A model generated the notes under the pieces. That model saw only the letters and a program-made list of their open reading frames with translations. It had not been told where the DNA came from and ran no database searches. Positions 1-7,982 of a DNA stretch of 43,991 nt are shown piece by piece. The stretch spans positions 1-43,991 of IMG/VR virus record IMGVR_UViG_3300009168_000027, one strand, 5' to 3'. The translations under genes and the position numbers were made by a program. The number at the start of each line of letters is the position of its first letter. Within the stretch, counting starts at the first letter, position 1. This DNA comes from a virus.

Positions 1-99
1 CAGGTCATTGTCTATTAGGCTACTTAATTCGTCGGGATCGATGCCTAACTGAGTGGCAGTAGCCAACAGGGCCGCCCTCTGCTCATACGATAATGCCAT
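1..99 (-). CDS. Small putative virion protein, 5' part (duplicate copy)
   Basis: This is the first 33 codons of the 111-residue gene found whole at the right end of the window (43632-43967). The ATG is at 97-99 and the reading frame runs off the left edge because the circular genome was opened inside the gene. It is not a second gene. Its start follows the stop of the next upstream gene (101-103) by one base, with GGAGCAG serving as ribosome binding site. Confidence 0.85.
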   Translation of the reverse strand, partial: MALSYEQRAALLATATQLGIDPDELSSLIDNDL

Positions 100-123
100 T
101 TTACTGCTCCTGCCCCTCCATCA
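1..123. repeat. Terminal direct repeat, left copy
   Basis: These 123 bases are identical to 43869-43991. An exact overlap at both ends of an assembled phage contig normally means a circular or circularly permuted genome, with the overlap created by the assembler. A real short terminal repeat is possible but not distinguishable here. The repeat lies inside coding sequence. Confidence 0.95.
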
Positions 124-1450
124 AACCCTCAGCACCGCCACCCAAGAAAAGCCCGAGCAAGCCGTACTTTGTCAAATTCTTCTTAATCTTATTAATGGGG
201 TCCCACTCATACGATTGCAAAATTTCCACGTCCTTCTCGGGGTTGTACATCACGAAATTCCTGGAACCAGTGTCTTTATAGTGCCCCTCTGCAGGCATAT
301 ACTCATGACCCGGAATGCCAGCTTCCCTAAAGGCTATGCTGGCAGCTTTAGAAGCATCAATCCTGGCGTCTCTAAGATTAAGATTTCTTGCATTTTGTAT
401 GGACTCTGGAGAAGCTTCTGATGAAAATTTGGGCATAGCGGGTTCATTTTTACTTATATAACTAGTGTTCATAGCATGCCGCACGTCCCGGAAGGTGGTT
501 TCATCGTCTATTAAATCATCAATCGGCCCCATCCCTGGCCAATCACGAATAACTTCTAATAAATTCTTCTTAGCCTTAGGCTTTAAAAAATCATCCGACA
601 TAGGCTTGTCGAGCGACGGTAAAATTTCAGGGTCAACGTCTAAATTTAAGTCATAAGTAGTGGACCTAGGAATATCCGGCACACCCTCTGTTTTAAACCT
701 TTCTAATTCTGATTTAACATTTTTATAATGATTCACCGTCCTAGACAAAGATGTTACCATTGCATCAGTACCAGGAAGATGACCGTCTTTAGCAGCATCC
801 TCTATCTGCTTAGTATAAAGATTTATATTTTTATCTATATAACTTATAGCTTTGTTAAAATTTCCCTTGTTAATCTCTAAAAAGTTTAAAGCTTGAATCC
901 CAGCTCCACCAGTTTTTCCAAGTATAACTCTATCGTCAAATTGCTTTTGATAATACCTCTGGGCCTTTTCCTCATTACTAGAATAATGACCCCACTCCTC
1001 GTCTACCGTTCCCTCCCCCTTGTCGGTGGCTATGTATTTTTCCTCAAACTTCTTGATGCCAGGTTGCGGCGACACATGAGTTGCCGCTATACCGCCTTTG
1101 GGAGTACGGAACTTAGGAACGTGCAACCCCCTCGCGGCGGGAAGGAAAAATGCAGCATCCACGATATTCTCTCGCCAACCTTTGTCTTTTATCCGATCGA
1201 CGGTAGGACCAGGGTTGTTTAGCACCGTAACTGCGTCGTGGCCGAGATTTCCCAGCCATGGCAACATAGACAGATTCGTCATTTTTTCGGCCATGTCGGT
1301 CTTATTTTGGAGCCCAACTTGGTCTTGGCCGTCCTCTGTGGCAAAGTAGTCCAGCAGCCACCGACGCAATTTTTCGGTGGGCCGTGTTGGTTCAAACGAC
1401 GACAGCAGACCTTGTTTATCAAAATCTACTGGCTTAAACTTTTCAGCCAT
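101..1450 (-). CDS. Putative ejected virion protein with ART-PolyVal-like domain
   Basis: 449 residues. Two segments recall the ADP-ribosyltransferase-like domain found in phage polyvalent proteins. About residues 124-170 read THVSP, then KFEEKYI, GEGT, WGHYSS and a Tyr-rich helix, matching the usual HGSP...KF...GEG...GHGLYF...A..Y pattern. About residues 375-425 read FREAGIPG...SRNFVMYNPEKDVEIL, matching the usual closing strand (AGIPGI...RNYVVF...IL). The candidate NAD-contact residues are His125 and Tyr156. A Gly-rich hydrophobic stretch lies near the C-terminus. It is the penultimate gene of the leftward virion block, where podoviruses keep proteins ejected with the DNA, so an enzyme delivered into the host is a reasonable inference. 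Homology is judged by eye from the motif pattern. Activity is unproven. Confidence 0.6.
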   Translation of the reverse strand: MAEKFKPVDFDKQGLLSSFEPTRPTEKLRRWLLDYFATEDGQDQVGLQNKTDMAEKMTNLSMLPWLGNLGHDAVTVLNNPGPTVDRIKDKGWRENIVDAAFFLPAARGLHVPKFRTPKGGIAATHVSPQPGIKKFEEKYIATDKGEGTVDEEWGHYSSNEEKAQRYYQKQFDDRVILGKTGGAGIQALNFLEINKGNFNKAISYIDKNINLYTKQIEDAAKDGHLPGTDAMVTSLSRTVNHYKNVKSELERFKTEGVPDIPRSTTYDLNLDVDPEILPSLDKPMSDDFLKPKAKKNLLEVIRDWPGMGPIDDLIDDETTFRDVRHAMNTSYISKNEPAMPKFSSEASPESIQNARNLNLRDARIDASKAASIAFREAGIPGHEYMPAEGHYKDTGSRNFVMYNPEKDVEILQSYEWDPINKIKKNLTKYGLLGLFLGGGAEGLMEGQEQ

Positions 1451-2275
1451 TTATGGAAACCCTAGATTCCTTGTTACGGCTGCCTTAGCGAACTGACGAC
1501 GTAGTCCGACAGCCCTATCTCTGGGATTGTGCGGAGTGACATAACCGCCGCCACCGCGATTCATACGAAGCGTTTCGGGGCCGTTCTCACCGACCGTGTA
1601 GGTCTTGCCGGGCTCAGCAGGCCCGCCGAACTGGAGACGACTCTGGTCCTTGGTGCTACCGGTCTTGCCTTGAACTGAGCCTGGGCCGGGAGGCCCACTT
1701 CCATAAGGACCCTCTGTGTTTCGTAAACCCTTCATTCCAGTATAACCAGGATGAACTCCAGGGCCATATTGCCCAGAACCGTATGGCCCTGAGTAATAAT
1801 TACCCATCCCTAGTTGCCCTAAATACATGTCCTTTGGGTGAATGGGCACATCCCACGGTGACGGTGGTGACGGTGGTTGCGGTTGTGGTGGTGGCTCTGG
1901 TGGAACAGGTACTTGAATTACCTCTGGAATGCCCGTCACAGGGTTGCGGCGCCTTATAGTCTGTACTCGTGGAGGTTGACCGATGGTGCCGGGACTTGGG
2001 TTTCCATTATTAGTGCCGTTGCCGAAGTCGGTGCCAACCATGCCGCTGCCCAAGCGCCCGAACTGGCGGTCCTGCAAGGTCTGGTCGCGCCGTGGCACGT
2101 TGAAACCTGTGATGCCATAGGGTCGCCCAAGCGCGTTCTGGCTCGCTGATCTGGTATTAAAATTCTGAACCCGACCCTGCTGGTTGCTATTGCTACCAGT
2201 CTGGCCACTACCACTAAGGCCGCCGGTTCTGCCAGCGCCACGATCAGCAAGACCGCCTTCGTTATTCTCAGACAT
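1451..2275 (-). CDS. Pro/Gly-rich virion protein
   Basis: 274 residues, mostly low complexity: an N-terminal Gly/Gln/Asn-rich half, a Pro-rich linker around residues 120-145, then Gly-Pro-Tyr-Ser repeats. Near residue 225 it carries YTVGENGPETLRMN, a VGE-GPE motif often seen near the ends of phage tape-measure and tail proteins. There is no transmembrane segment. The ATG at 2275 is preceded by AAGGAG. It lies one base upstream of the ART-like gene and downstream of a GC-rich spacer, so it may head its own small transcript. Function unknown; a disordered structural or internal virion component fits composition and position. Confidence 0.6.
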   Translation of the reverse strand: MSENNEGGLADRGAGRTGGLSGSGQTGSNSNQQGRVQNFNTRSASQNALGRPYGITGFNVPRRDQTLQDRQFGRLGSGMVGTDFGNGTNNGNPSPGTIGQPPRVQTIRRRNPVTGIPEVIQVPVPPEPPPQPQPPSPPSPWDVPIHPKDMYLGQLGMGNYYSGPYGSGQYGPGVHPGYTGMKGLRNTEGPYGSGPPGPGSVQGKTGSTKDQSRLQFGGPAEPGKTYTVGENGPETLRMNRGGGGYVTPHNPRDRAVGLRRQFAKAAVTRNLGFP

Positions 2276-2449
2276 AACCGTTCTCCTTGGTTAAAGTTGT
2301 GTGTATTCTCCAGGCCCGCGCGTGTCCGTGTGCGCCACCCCCGGCCCGGCGCATGCCCCGCCGTGCCCGTCCGGGGGCCGTCCGTGGGGTGTGCGTGGCC
2401 GGGCGGCACCCCCATACCCCCGCACACACATGGGTATGACAGAATTCAA
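2276..2449 (-). promoter_or_regulatory. GC-rich intergenic spacer with inverted repeat
   Basis: The only sizeable gap in the leftward virion block. About 2310-2430 is far richer in G+C than its neighbours and carries an inverted repeat, CATACCC (2413-2419) and GGGTATG (2432-2438). The same CATACC/GGTATG words recur in the 28.3-28.7 kb control region. No good sigma70 hexamer pair was found. It could hold a terminator or a promoter for the last virion genes, or bind the protein that recognises the 28.3 kb repeats. Confidence 0.4.
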
Positions 2450-4018
2450 TCAATTTTGCCCCCTATTAAACCGCTCGAATGCGGACAACAGACCGGGTGC
2501 TCCCGTTATAGCCTTAGGTGGTTTGTAGTCCCAAAGAGGATCGTTGGGGTCGGCCAAAGCCCTTACCAACTTGTCGGCCCTCTTTCCCTCAGAACCCTTC
2601 GTAATACTCCTAACTATGTCCTTTATGCCCGACCAGCCCAAGGCCGAAGCGGCAAAAGGATGCCCGGTGGCAGCAGCAGCAGCAGAACCAGCGACCTTTG
2701 CCCCAGGATGGGTAGGAGTTTCAACTCTCATAATTCGCTCGCCGCCAGCAGCCTCGTTGGTCCTGGCCATCCTCTGCATATCCCGAATATTCTTTATCAA
2801 ATCCTGAGAAGGAGCTTTTCCAGTAAGGTCCTTAAGGTTTTTAACCAGATCAGTGTCGTTCATCTTGGGACTAAGAACAGAGCCTATGTTTCTCTCGGCG
2901 TCCCTGACAATAAGGTCCCGCTGAGACAATTTTACCGCCGCCGACCAATCTTTGTCCTTGGTAGACGCGACGAGAGTATTTGCTAGCTTCCTAAGATGAC
3001 GCTGCTCGGCTGGATTAGTAGCAGAGGAGGCCGCGCCCGACAAATGGCTACGAACTCTTTCCAGGAACGCCGTCGACACATTTTTGCTGTTCATAGCATG
3101 GCGCTGTTCGTAAGGTGTCATGCCACCTTTAATCTTCTTAACGATAGAGGCCACTACTGGAATTTTTAAAGTTCGATCCAGTTGTTTATTGTACGGCACA
3201 TTGGGCTTTTTCCTAAAATCGCCAAATGCTGTGTCTGCCGCGCCCTTCAAATCTTCAACTCTTCCTAAGCCCGGCGCCACCTCTCTGCCAACGTCTAAAA
3301 CGGCCTGGTCCTTCACCGGCCTCTTGGTGAACGGTATTCGTCCGGTTTCTGGGTCGGTCGACCGCTTCATGGCAGTTTCAAGTAGGCTGGCGCCTTTCTC
3401 AGTAACATCGGCTGGCAACAGCCCCCGGTCGTGAGCAAGGGCTTTCACCTTTTGGCTGTTAAGCCCGGCTTCTTTTAAATTGTCGAGTGCGGTAGTGCTG
3501 GCCCTATTTGCATACCTCGCGACCGCTCGTGGAGTGGCCAACCCCGTTATGGTTCCAATAAGCTTCCCCCACGGTCCGCCAATTTCTTCGCCAATAAAAC
3601 TACCACCACCACCAAGGACTGTCTCGGCTACCTTGAGAGGAATCTTGCCAGGGTTCAGAGCAACGCTGGGCGCCACCTCTCCAATTGCGTTAACAAGTTT
3701 GCCCGGCCCAGTTTCCGCTTCTGGCAAGCCCCCGGTCAGAGCCGCACCAACGTCTTTTATGTCATATGGGTTGGCACCAATATACGGCTTCGCTAATTCT
3801 CCTAATTTCATAAGAGGATCAGGAATAACACTGTTGATAAGGTCGCCAGTACCACGTAATAGCCCAGACGGGGCCTGTTCAGCAACATCCTGCATCACAC
3901 CCTTGGGTTTAGCATAATCACCAGCCCTAAATTTGGCAGCAGCCTCCGTGCTGGAACCCGCTTCAACGGAAACCTTCTGGCCGGTCGCTGGGTCCTTCAC
4001 CCAATACTTCGTCGCCAT
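2450..4018 (-). CDS. Putative internal virion (ejection) protein
   Basis: 522 residues. The N-terminal segment (about 1-40, YWVKDPATGQKVSVEAGS...A.AKFRAGDY) looks like a short beta-rich interaction module. The remainder alternates Gly/Ala-rich stretches (residues 125-165, GGGGSFIGEEIGGPWGKL) with charged helices and ends in an Ala-rich segment followed by a basic region. It shares the word RHAMN(S/T) with the ART-like gene downstream. Size, Ala/Gly richness and position beside two similar genes fit podovirus ejection proteins, which are assembled in the head and injected with the genome. No enzymatic motif was recognised. Confidence 0.6.
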   Translation of the reverse strand: MATKYWVKDPATGQKVSVEAGSSTEAAAKFRAGDYAKPKGVMQDVAEQAPSGLLRGTGDLINSVIPDPLMKLGELAKPYIGANPYDIKDVGAALTGGLPEAETGPGKLVNAIGEVAPSVALNPGKIPLKVAETVLGGGGSFIGEEIGGPWGKLIGTITGLATPRAVARYANRASTTALDNLKEAGLNSQKVKALAHDRGLLPADVTEKGASLLETAMKRSTDPETGRIPFTKRPVKDQAVLDVGREVAPGLGRVEDLKGAADTAFGDFRKKPNVPYNKQLDRTLKIPVVASIVKKIKGGMTPYEQRHAMNSKNVSTAFLERVRSHLSGAASSATNPAEQRHLRKLANTLVASTKDKDWSAAVKLSQRDLIVRDAERNIGSVLSPKMNDTDLVKNLKDLTGKAPSQDLIKNIRDMQRMARTNEAAGGERIMRVETPTHPGAKVAGSAAAAATGHPFAASALGWSGIKDIVRSITKGSEGKRADKLVRALADPNDPLWDYKPPKAITGAPGLLSAFERFNRGQN

Positions 4019-4019
4019 T

Positions 4020-5519
4020 CTACTGCTCCTCGACTTCTAAACCGTCGACGATTTCAGGTGTTTTCGGCTCCGGGAACTCTGACTTTAAGTCGCTGGTGTC
4101 GATTTCGCTCTCCAGCGGCCCGAATATCAGAGATTCTCTAATCCCGTTCTCCTTGGCCCTTATTGAATATTCTTTGCGAATTTGGAACGCCCTCTTTTCA
4201 GCAAACCTGCCCAAGTCTGTAGTCGCCTTGAGCATTTCTTGAACTGCTTGTTCGGGAAGAATCTCGCCGTTCTTGACTCTGTTAAGATACATTTCGAACT
4301 GCGCCACATAACTGGCCGTTTTCCCGCCCAGAGCGACTTCACCTTCTCTAACAGCACTGTCAGAGTCCAAAACCTTAACGTAGTTGTACAGCACCTGCAT
4401 CTGCTGTGCCGCTGACAAATTCTCCTGCTTTACAAGCTCCATAGCCTGACGACCGGCGTCCAGCGCCTTGTTATACCCTTTAGTCCTTCTATCGTAGTCG
4501 TCCCTAAACTGACCGGCTGTCTTAATCTCAAATTCAGACTTAATACGGTCCTGAACAGCTTGAGTTTCCAGCTTCTTTGCCTCGTTGGTATCCTTCGCCG
4601 TTATCTCGTCTCTAATCTGGTTTATAGTTTCGCCAAGCTTCTCTTCGCCGTTAGCATAAAGCCGGTTGGCAATATCCTGGTCAACCACTGGCAACCCGGT
4701 GCGGGTCTTGATTGTAGCCAACTCGACGTCTGAAAACTCCCTCTCGTCCCCCGGCTCTCTGGTACCAAATATATCGCGGTAAGTCTGAACCTCTGGAAGT
4801 TGGCCCTTGCTGTATTCTTTTTCCATCAACTCCACAGCCTTATCTGGTTGGCGACGGAGCGCCGCTGCCAAAGCTGGGTCTTTTTCTTCAATGCTCTGTA
4901 TAAACGGTTCTACAGAATCCAACTTTGCCTGCTTCTCTGCCTCTGCTTGGTCAAGGGAAGATTGTTGCCTACGGTTGTCAATAATAGCGTTTAAAGCAGA
5001 AGAGAATGCATTGCCCCCGGCCAGGGCTGCCGAAGCTAATTGAGTAAGCTCTGTCTCAGTTGGGTCAAGAAGCCCAGACCTCTTGGCAATGTTGCTCATA
5101 AACGCTTGATTGTCGGGAGAGGCGTCACCACCGCCCAACATGGCCCTAGCGAATTGCGCCTCCGGGTCCATCATATCGTCAATCTGCTTACCCATGATCT
5201 TGTCAATATAATCCGGGTTAGCATCAATCATGTCCGCTAGTTCAGGGTTGCTCCCTCTGATCTTGTCAGCATAAGAACGAGCCATCCTCATCTTTTTGTC
5301 TTGTTTAGCACGCTGGTCTCGCAACATACGGTTATACGATAGAGTGCCCATGTCGACAGGCTTGCCATAGGCCAGCCCAGACAGGATGCCACCTATCTCC
5401 TGCAGGCTAGAAGATTGGTCGGGGCTGAACAGTCCAAACAAACCAGAATTTGGAGATTCCGCGTACGGGTCCGCATCCTCTTCTGGCTGCTGTCCCCTTA
5501 AAAAGTCTAGTAACGCCAT
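4020..5519 (-). CDS. Putative internal virion protein, helical
   Basis: 499 residues, acidic, predicted largely alpha-helical. The N-terminus (MALLDFLRGQQPEEDADPYAESP) is acidic and probably disordered; residues 180-420 are rich in Glu, Lys, Gln and Ala and likely form coiled coils. No catalytic motif was seen. It lies one base from the start of the preceding large gene and nine bases from the Gln/Gly-rich protein upstream, so the three are almost certainly co-translated. The best guess is an internal core or ejection protein, by position and composition only. Confidence 0.55.
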   Translation of the reverse strand: MALLDFLRGQQPEEDADPYAESPNSGLFGLFSPDQSSSLQEIGGILSGLAYGKPVDMGTLSYNRMLRDQRAKQDKKMRMARSYADKIRGSNPELADMIDANPDYIDKIMGKQIDDMMDPEAQFARAMLGGGDASPDNQAFMSNIAKRSGLLDPTETELTQLASAALAGGNAFSSALNAIIDNRRQQSSLDQAEAEKQAKLDSVEPFIQSIEEKDPALAAALRRQPDKAVELMEKEYSKGQLPEVQTYRDIFGTREPGDEREFSDVELATIKTRTGLPVVDQDIANRLYANGEEKLGETINQIRDEITAKDTNEAKKLETQAVQDRIKSEFEIKTAGQFRDDYDRRTKGYNKALDAGRQAMELVKQENLSAAQQMQVLYNYVKVLDSDSAVREGEVALGGKTASYVAQFEMYLNRVKNGEILPEQAVQEMLKATTDLGRFAEKRAFQIRKEYSIRAKENGIRESLIFGPLESEIDTSDLKSEFPEPKTPEIVDGLEVEEQ

Positions 5520-5528
5520 GTCATTCTC

Positions 5529-6464
5529 CTAGAGCGCCCCAAGGATACCAGCAACACCGCCGATAGTCCCAAGAATGCCAGGGTTTGAAGACCCAGAAGT
5601 CTTAGTAGTACCATAACTACCCGGATTAAGAATCGAGGCCATGTATTGCGCCAACGAATTTTGGGGCTGACCTGTCGCTCCCGTATACTGACCCTTGATT
5701 GCATCCATTAACATTTGCTGTTGTTGTTGTTGCAGGGCACCCGCTGCCAACTGGTTCTGCTGCAACTGATTGCCAAATCCAAAACCCATGTTAGACAAGG
5801 CGCCTAAATTGCTAGCGCCGTACTGAGACATGCCAGAACCAAGGTTGCCGTAGAGGTTGGCAAGACCCCCCAATCCAGCGGCACCGCCAGAGAACATGTT
5901 GGCATTCATGCCCTGGTTTGTAGTGTCGGCTTGGAAGGTACGGTTTATGTCGTTAGTGCCCATTTGCTGGGCGTTGAGAAAGTTGGCGCTGTTCAGCCCA
6001 GCCAGAGTTTGTGCCTGGGTGTCGGCGTATTTTCCACCCAACACGCCCTTTTGCAAATACATACGATCGCCGCCAAAAGCATTCTGGCGTTGGGAAGCGT
6101 CGTTAATCCCCTGTTGCTGGACAGACTGCTCCTGATTTAGCCTATTCATCGTAGTGTCAATGACACTATTCTGATAGGGATTCATGTACGGCGATAAGTC
6201 AGTGTCAGACAGTTGACCAGCCGTAATGTTTTGCGGAACATAACCGGTCATCTGGCCATAGACGTCACCAGCCTGACCGCCATACTGATCGGCTTGACCT
6301 AAAGCTTGATCACCGGCAGCGCCAATGTTCGAGGTCTGGCCAAGAGCAGAAGTATAAGCATTAGCCGAATTCTGGGCAAGGGGGTTGCCCGCATAAGGAT
6401 TGTTGGCCGTGTTAAGCATAGGATTAACGGCGGGGCCAGTACCAGCGCCAGTTGTTCCGCCCAT
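5529..6464 (-). CDS. Gln/Asn/Gly-rich virion protein
   Basis: 311 residues, strongly biased to Gln, Asn, Gly, Ala and Met, with a run of Gln near residue 245 and repeated QAGD/QADQYG-type words. This composition is common in podovirus internal virion or ejection proteins. The C-terminus is a hydrophobic Gly/Ile segment (PGILGTIGGVAGILGAL) that could insert in a membrane. It sits between a Gly-rich virion gene and a helical internal protein. No enzymatic signature; function inferred from context only. Confidence 0.55.
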   Translation of the reverse strand: MGGTTGAGTGPAVNPMLNTANNPYAGNPLAQNSANAYTSALGQTSNIGAAGDQALGQADQYGGQAGDVYGQMTGYVPQNITAGQLSDTDLSPYMNPYQNSVIDTTMNRLNQEQSVQQQGINDASQRQNAFGGDRMYLQKGVLGGKYADTQAQTLAGLNSANFLNAQQMGTNDINRTFQADTTNQGMNANMFSGGAAGLGGLANLYGNLGSGMSQYGASNLGALSNMGFGFGNQLQQNQLAAGALQQQQQQMLMDAIKGQYTGATGQPQNSLAQYMASILNPGSYGTTKTSGSSNPGILGTIGGVAGILGAL

Positions 6465-6473
6465 TATACTCTC

Positions 6474-7190
6474 CTAACTAGCAAAACCATGATTAAAACC
6501 ACTACCGCCGCCAGAACTAAAAGCACCAAGAAGCCCGCCTCTGGGGTCTAACGGCCCACCAGAGTTAATGTTGGTTGGCCCACGTTGCATGCCACCCCGC
6601 GCAGCCAATCCACCGCTGCCCATGCCACCCTGACCCATACCCATTCTATTAAAAGCAGGACCATTAAAATTAATACCGTTGCCGTTGCCGCCGCCGTTAT
6701 TATGACCAAAATTACCAGTACCAGTGCCGTTACCAGTGCCGTTACCAGTGCCAGGGTTGTTACCAGTGCCAGGGTTGTTACCAGCCCCTGGCATATTACC
6801 GGTAACAGGGTCTATGAAGAACGACTTAATAAGGTTTGCTATGCCGGGATAAGTTTCTTGGAGTTGGCCCATTTGCTCCATAAAACCAGGGTAGCTAGAA
6901 TATCCCATCATGCCGTTGCCATAATCAGTGGCTGGCATTAGGCTGGACGCTACATTCGGCGCAGCTTGGCCTGGAGTATTAAACGCTGCTGACCAGTCTG
7001 CCGACTGCTGGAAAGCATCGACCATCTGCGGGGTAAAAGCCGCAATCTCCGGCCCCATATAAGGGACATAACCGATTTTAGCGGAATCTTTACCCCACTC
7101 GATCGCGTCCTTAGCAGCACCTTCCCACCACGCAGGAGGAGTAGATACCTGTTTTTGCTTCTCTTTAGCGCCTAACGAACCGCCCATCAC
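6474..7190 (-). CDS. Virion protein with GTGN repeat region
   Basis: 238 residues. The N-terminal half (about 1-125) has an ordered look, with AWWEGAAKDAIEWGKDS and a Pro/Met/Tyr-rich stretch. The C-terminal half is low complexity: GNNPGTGN and GTGNG repeats around residues 134-165, then Gly/Asn/Met-rich sequence. The start overlaps the end of the GNAT-like gene by four bases (ATGA). Its role is unknown; position and composition suggest a head-internal or tail-associated structural protein. Confidence 0.55.
   Translation of the reverse strand: MMGGSLGAKEKQKQVSTPPAWWEGAAKDAIEWGKDSAKIGYVPYMGPEIAAFTPQMVDAFQQSADWSAAFNTPGQAAPNVASSLMPATDYGNGMMGYSSYPGFMEQMGQLQETYPGIANLIKSFFIDPVTGNMPGAGNNPGTGNNPGTGNGTGNGTGTGNFGHNNGGGNGNGINFNGPAFNRMGMGQGGMGSGGLAARGGMQRGPTNINSGGPLDPRGGLLGAFSSGGGSGFNHGFAS
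6716..6785 (-). repeat. In-frame tandem repeat encoding GTGN / NNPGTG
   Basis: Short tandem copies of TTACCAGTGCC with two longer units containing AGGGTTG lie inside the 6474-7190 gene. On the minus strand they encode GNNPGTG and GTGNG units. Such repeats readily change copy number by slippage without breaking the frame. Confidence 0.8.
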
Positions 7191-7579
7191 AGGCTCCTTT
7201 CGAAATATACCATCGGCTCTGTCCAGCCTAATGCCGGTAGCCGTTTCTTGAACCCCTTGCGACCAAGTATGGTCATCTTCTTAACGCCAATCATTCTGAA
7301 AAAACCATCAAACGAATTTTGAAGCTTAGCGATGCCGTCGAACTCGCCTCCAGAAAGAAAAACATGAGCAACCCTGTAATTGGGATGGTCCACAAGCTCT
7401 ACCACGGCAAAGGCGCTATCATTTTCAAAAAATATCTTTCGGCCTTCCATGACGCTGCTCTCAACATCGTCATAACTCATAATTCCCCCGCCAGACGACA
7501 GGGCGGTCTCCATTTGGGGACGCCACTTGCGCATGTTATCAACAATCTTGTTGACGGGAATCTTTGAAAATTCGTTCAT
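7187..7579 (-). CDS. GNAT-fold-like virion-block protein
   Basis: 130 residues. The order of elements resembles a small acetyltransferase-like fold: N-terminal helix, FAVVELVDHPNYRVAHVFLSGG as paired strands (residues 55-80), a helix ending at FFRMIGVKKMTILGRKGF, and the closing strand LPALGWTEPMVYFERSL. The GW..P..YFE ending is typical of GNAT C-termini. The acetyl-CoA P-loop (R/QxxGxG/A) is not obvious, so it may be a non-catalytic structural relative, as is common in podovirus virion blocks. It is linked by ATGA overlaps to both neighbours. Confidence 0.5.
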   Translation of the reverse strand: MNEFSKIPVNKIVDNMRKWRPQMETALSSGGGIMSYDDVESSVMEGRKIFFENDSAFAVVELVDHPNYRVAHVFLSGGEFDGIAKLQNSFDGFFRMIGVKKMTILGRKGFKKRLPALGWTEPMVYFERSL

Positions 7580-7728
7580 TTTTTTCTCATTAGCGGTGCC
7601 GTTGGCAACTTGTCTTTTTTAACCTTAACATTAGGACGCTGCTTTAGTTCTTCACGTTTTTTGATGTTCTCAATAGCGTAGGGACCAGTGCCAGTAAGAT
7701 TCATTAAATAATCCAGTATACCTTTCAT
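7576..7728 (-). CDS. Small basic hypothetical protein
   Basis: 50 codons read from the gap between two larger genes. The ATG at 7726-7728 overlaps the stop of the upstream gene, and its TGA (7576-7578) overlaps the ATG of the GNAT-like gene, so it is linked at both ends by ATGA junctions. The peptide starts MKGILDYLMNLTGTGPYAI and ends in a Lys/Arg-rich tail. The double coupling makes it a credible gene. Function unknown. Confidence 0.65.
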   Translation of the reverse strand: MKGILDYLMNLTGTGPYAIENIKKREELKQRPNVKVKKDKLPTAPLMRKK

Positions 7729-7982
7729 AGCTTCACCATCAACGCACCAGTTGCTGTTCGGTAGATTGTCCCTTGCGTGAGACCACCAACGCCCGCCGCC
7801 GTGTCGTCGGCATAGACTTCGAGGTTTGCGAAAGAGAGAGCCGCTGCAACCGCACCCGCCGCCGTTGACGCATTAGATGCAATATTCTCAGCGTTCTGAA
7901 TGTTACGCCGTGACCATTCACGAAAGAGTTGCTCCTCTCGACGATCGTATCTGTCCTTGGCAAGTGGAACAACCGCAGTCAT
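7725..7982 (-). CDS. Small tail-associated protein
   Basis: 85 residues: a charged N-terminal helix (about 8-33, DRYDRREEQLFREWSRRNIQ), an Ala/Ser-rich middle, and a beta-like end (LTQGTIYRTATGALMVKL) seen in short phage virion proteins beside tail genes. It overlaps the tail hub gene upstream and the 50-residue gene downstream by four bases each. Probably a small tail or internal virion component; not recognised further. Confidence 0.55.
   Translation of the reverse strand: MTAVVPLAKDRYDRREEQLFREWSRRNIQNAENIASNASTAAGAVAAALSFANLEVYADDTAAGVGGLTQGTIYRTATGALMVKL

Noticed and set aside
2297-2986. 229-codon plus-strand frame across the GC-rich spacer
   Set aside because: It is antisense to a convincing virion gene and has no start signals.
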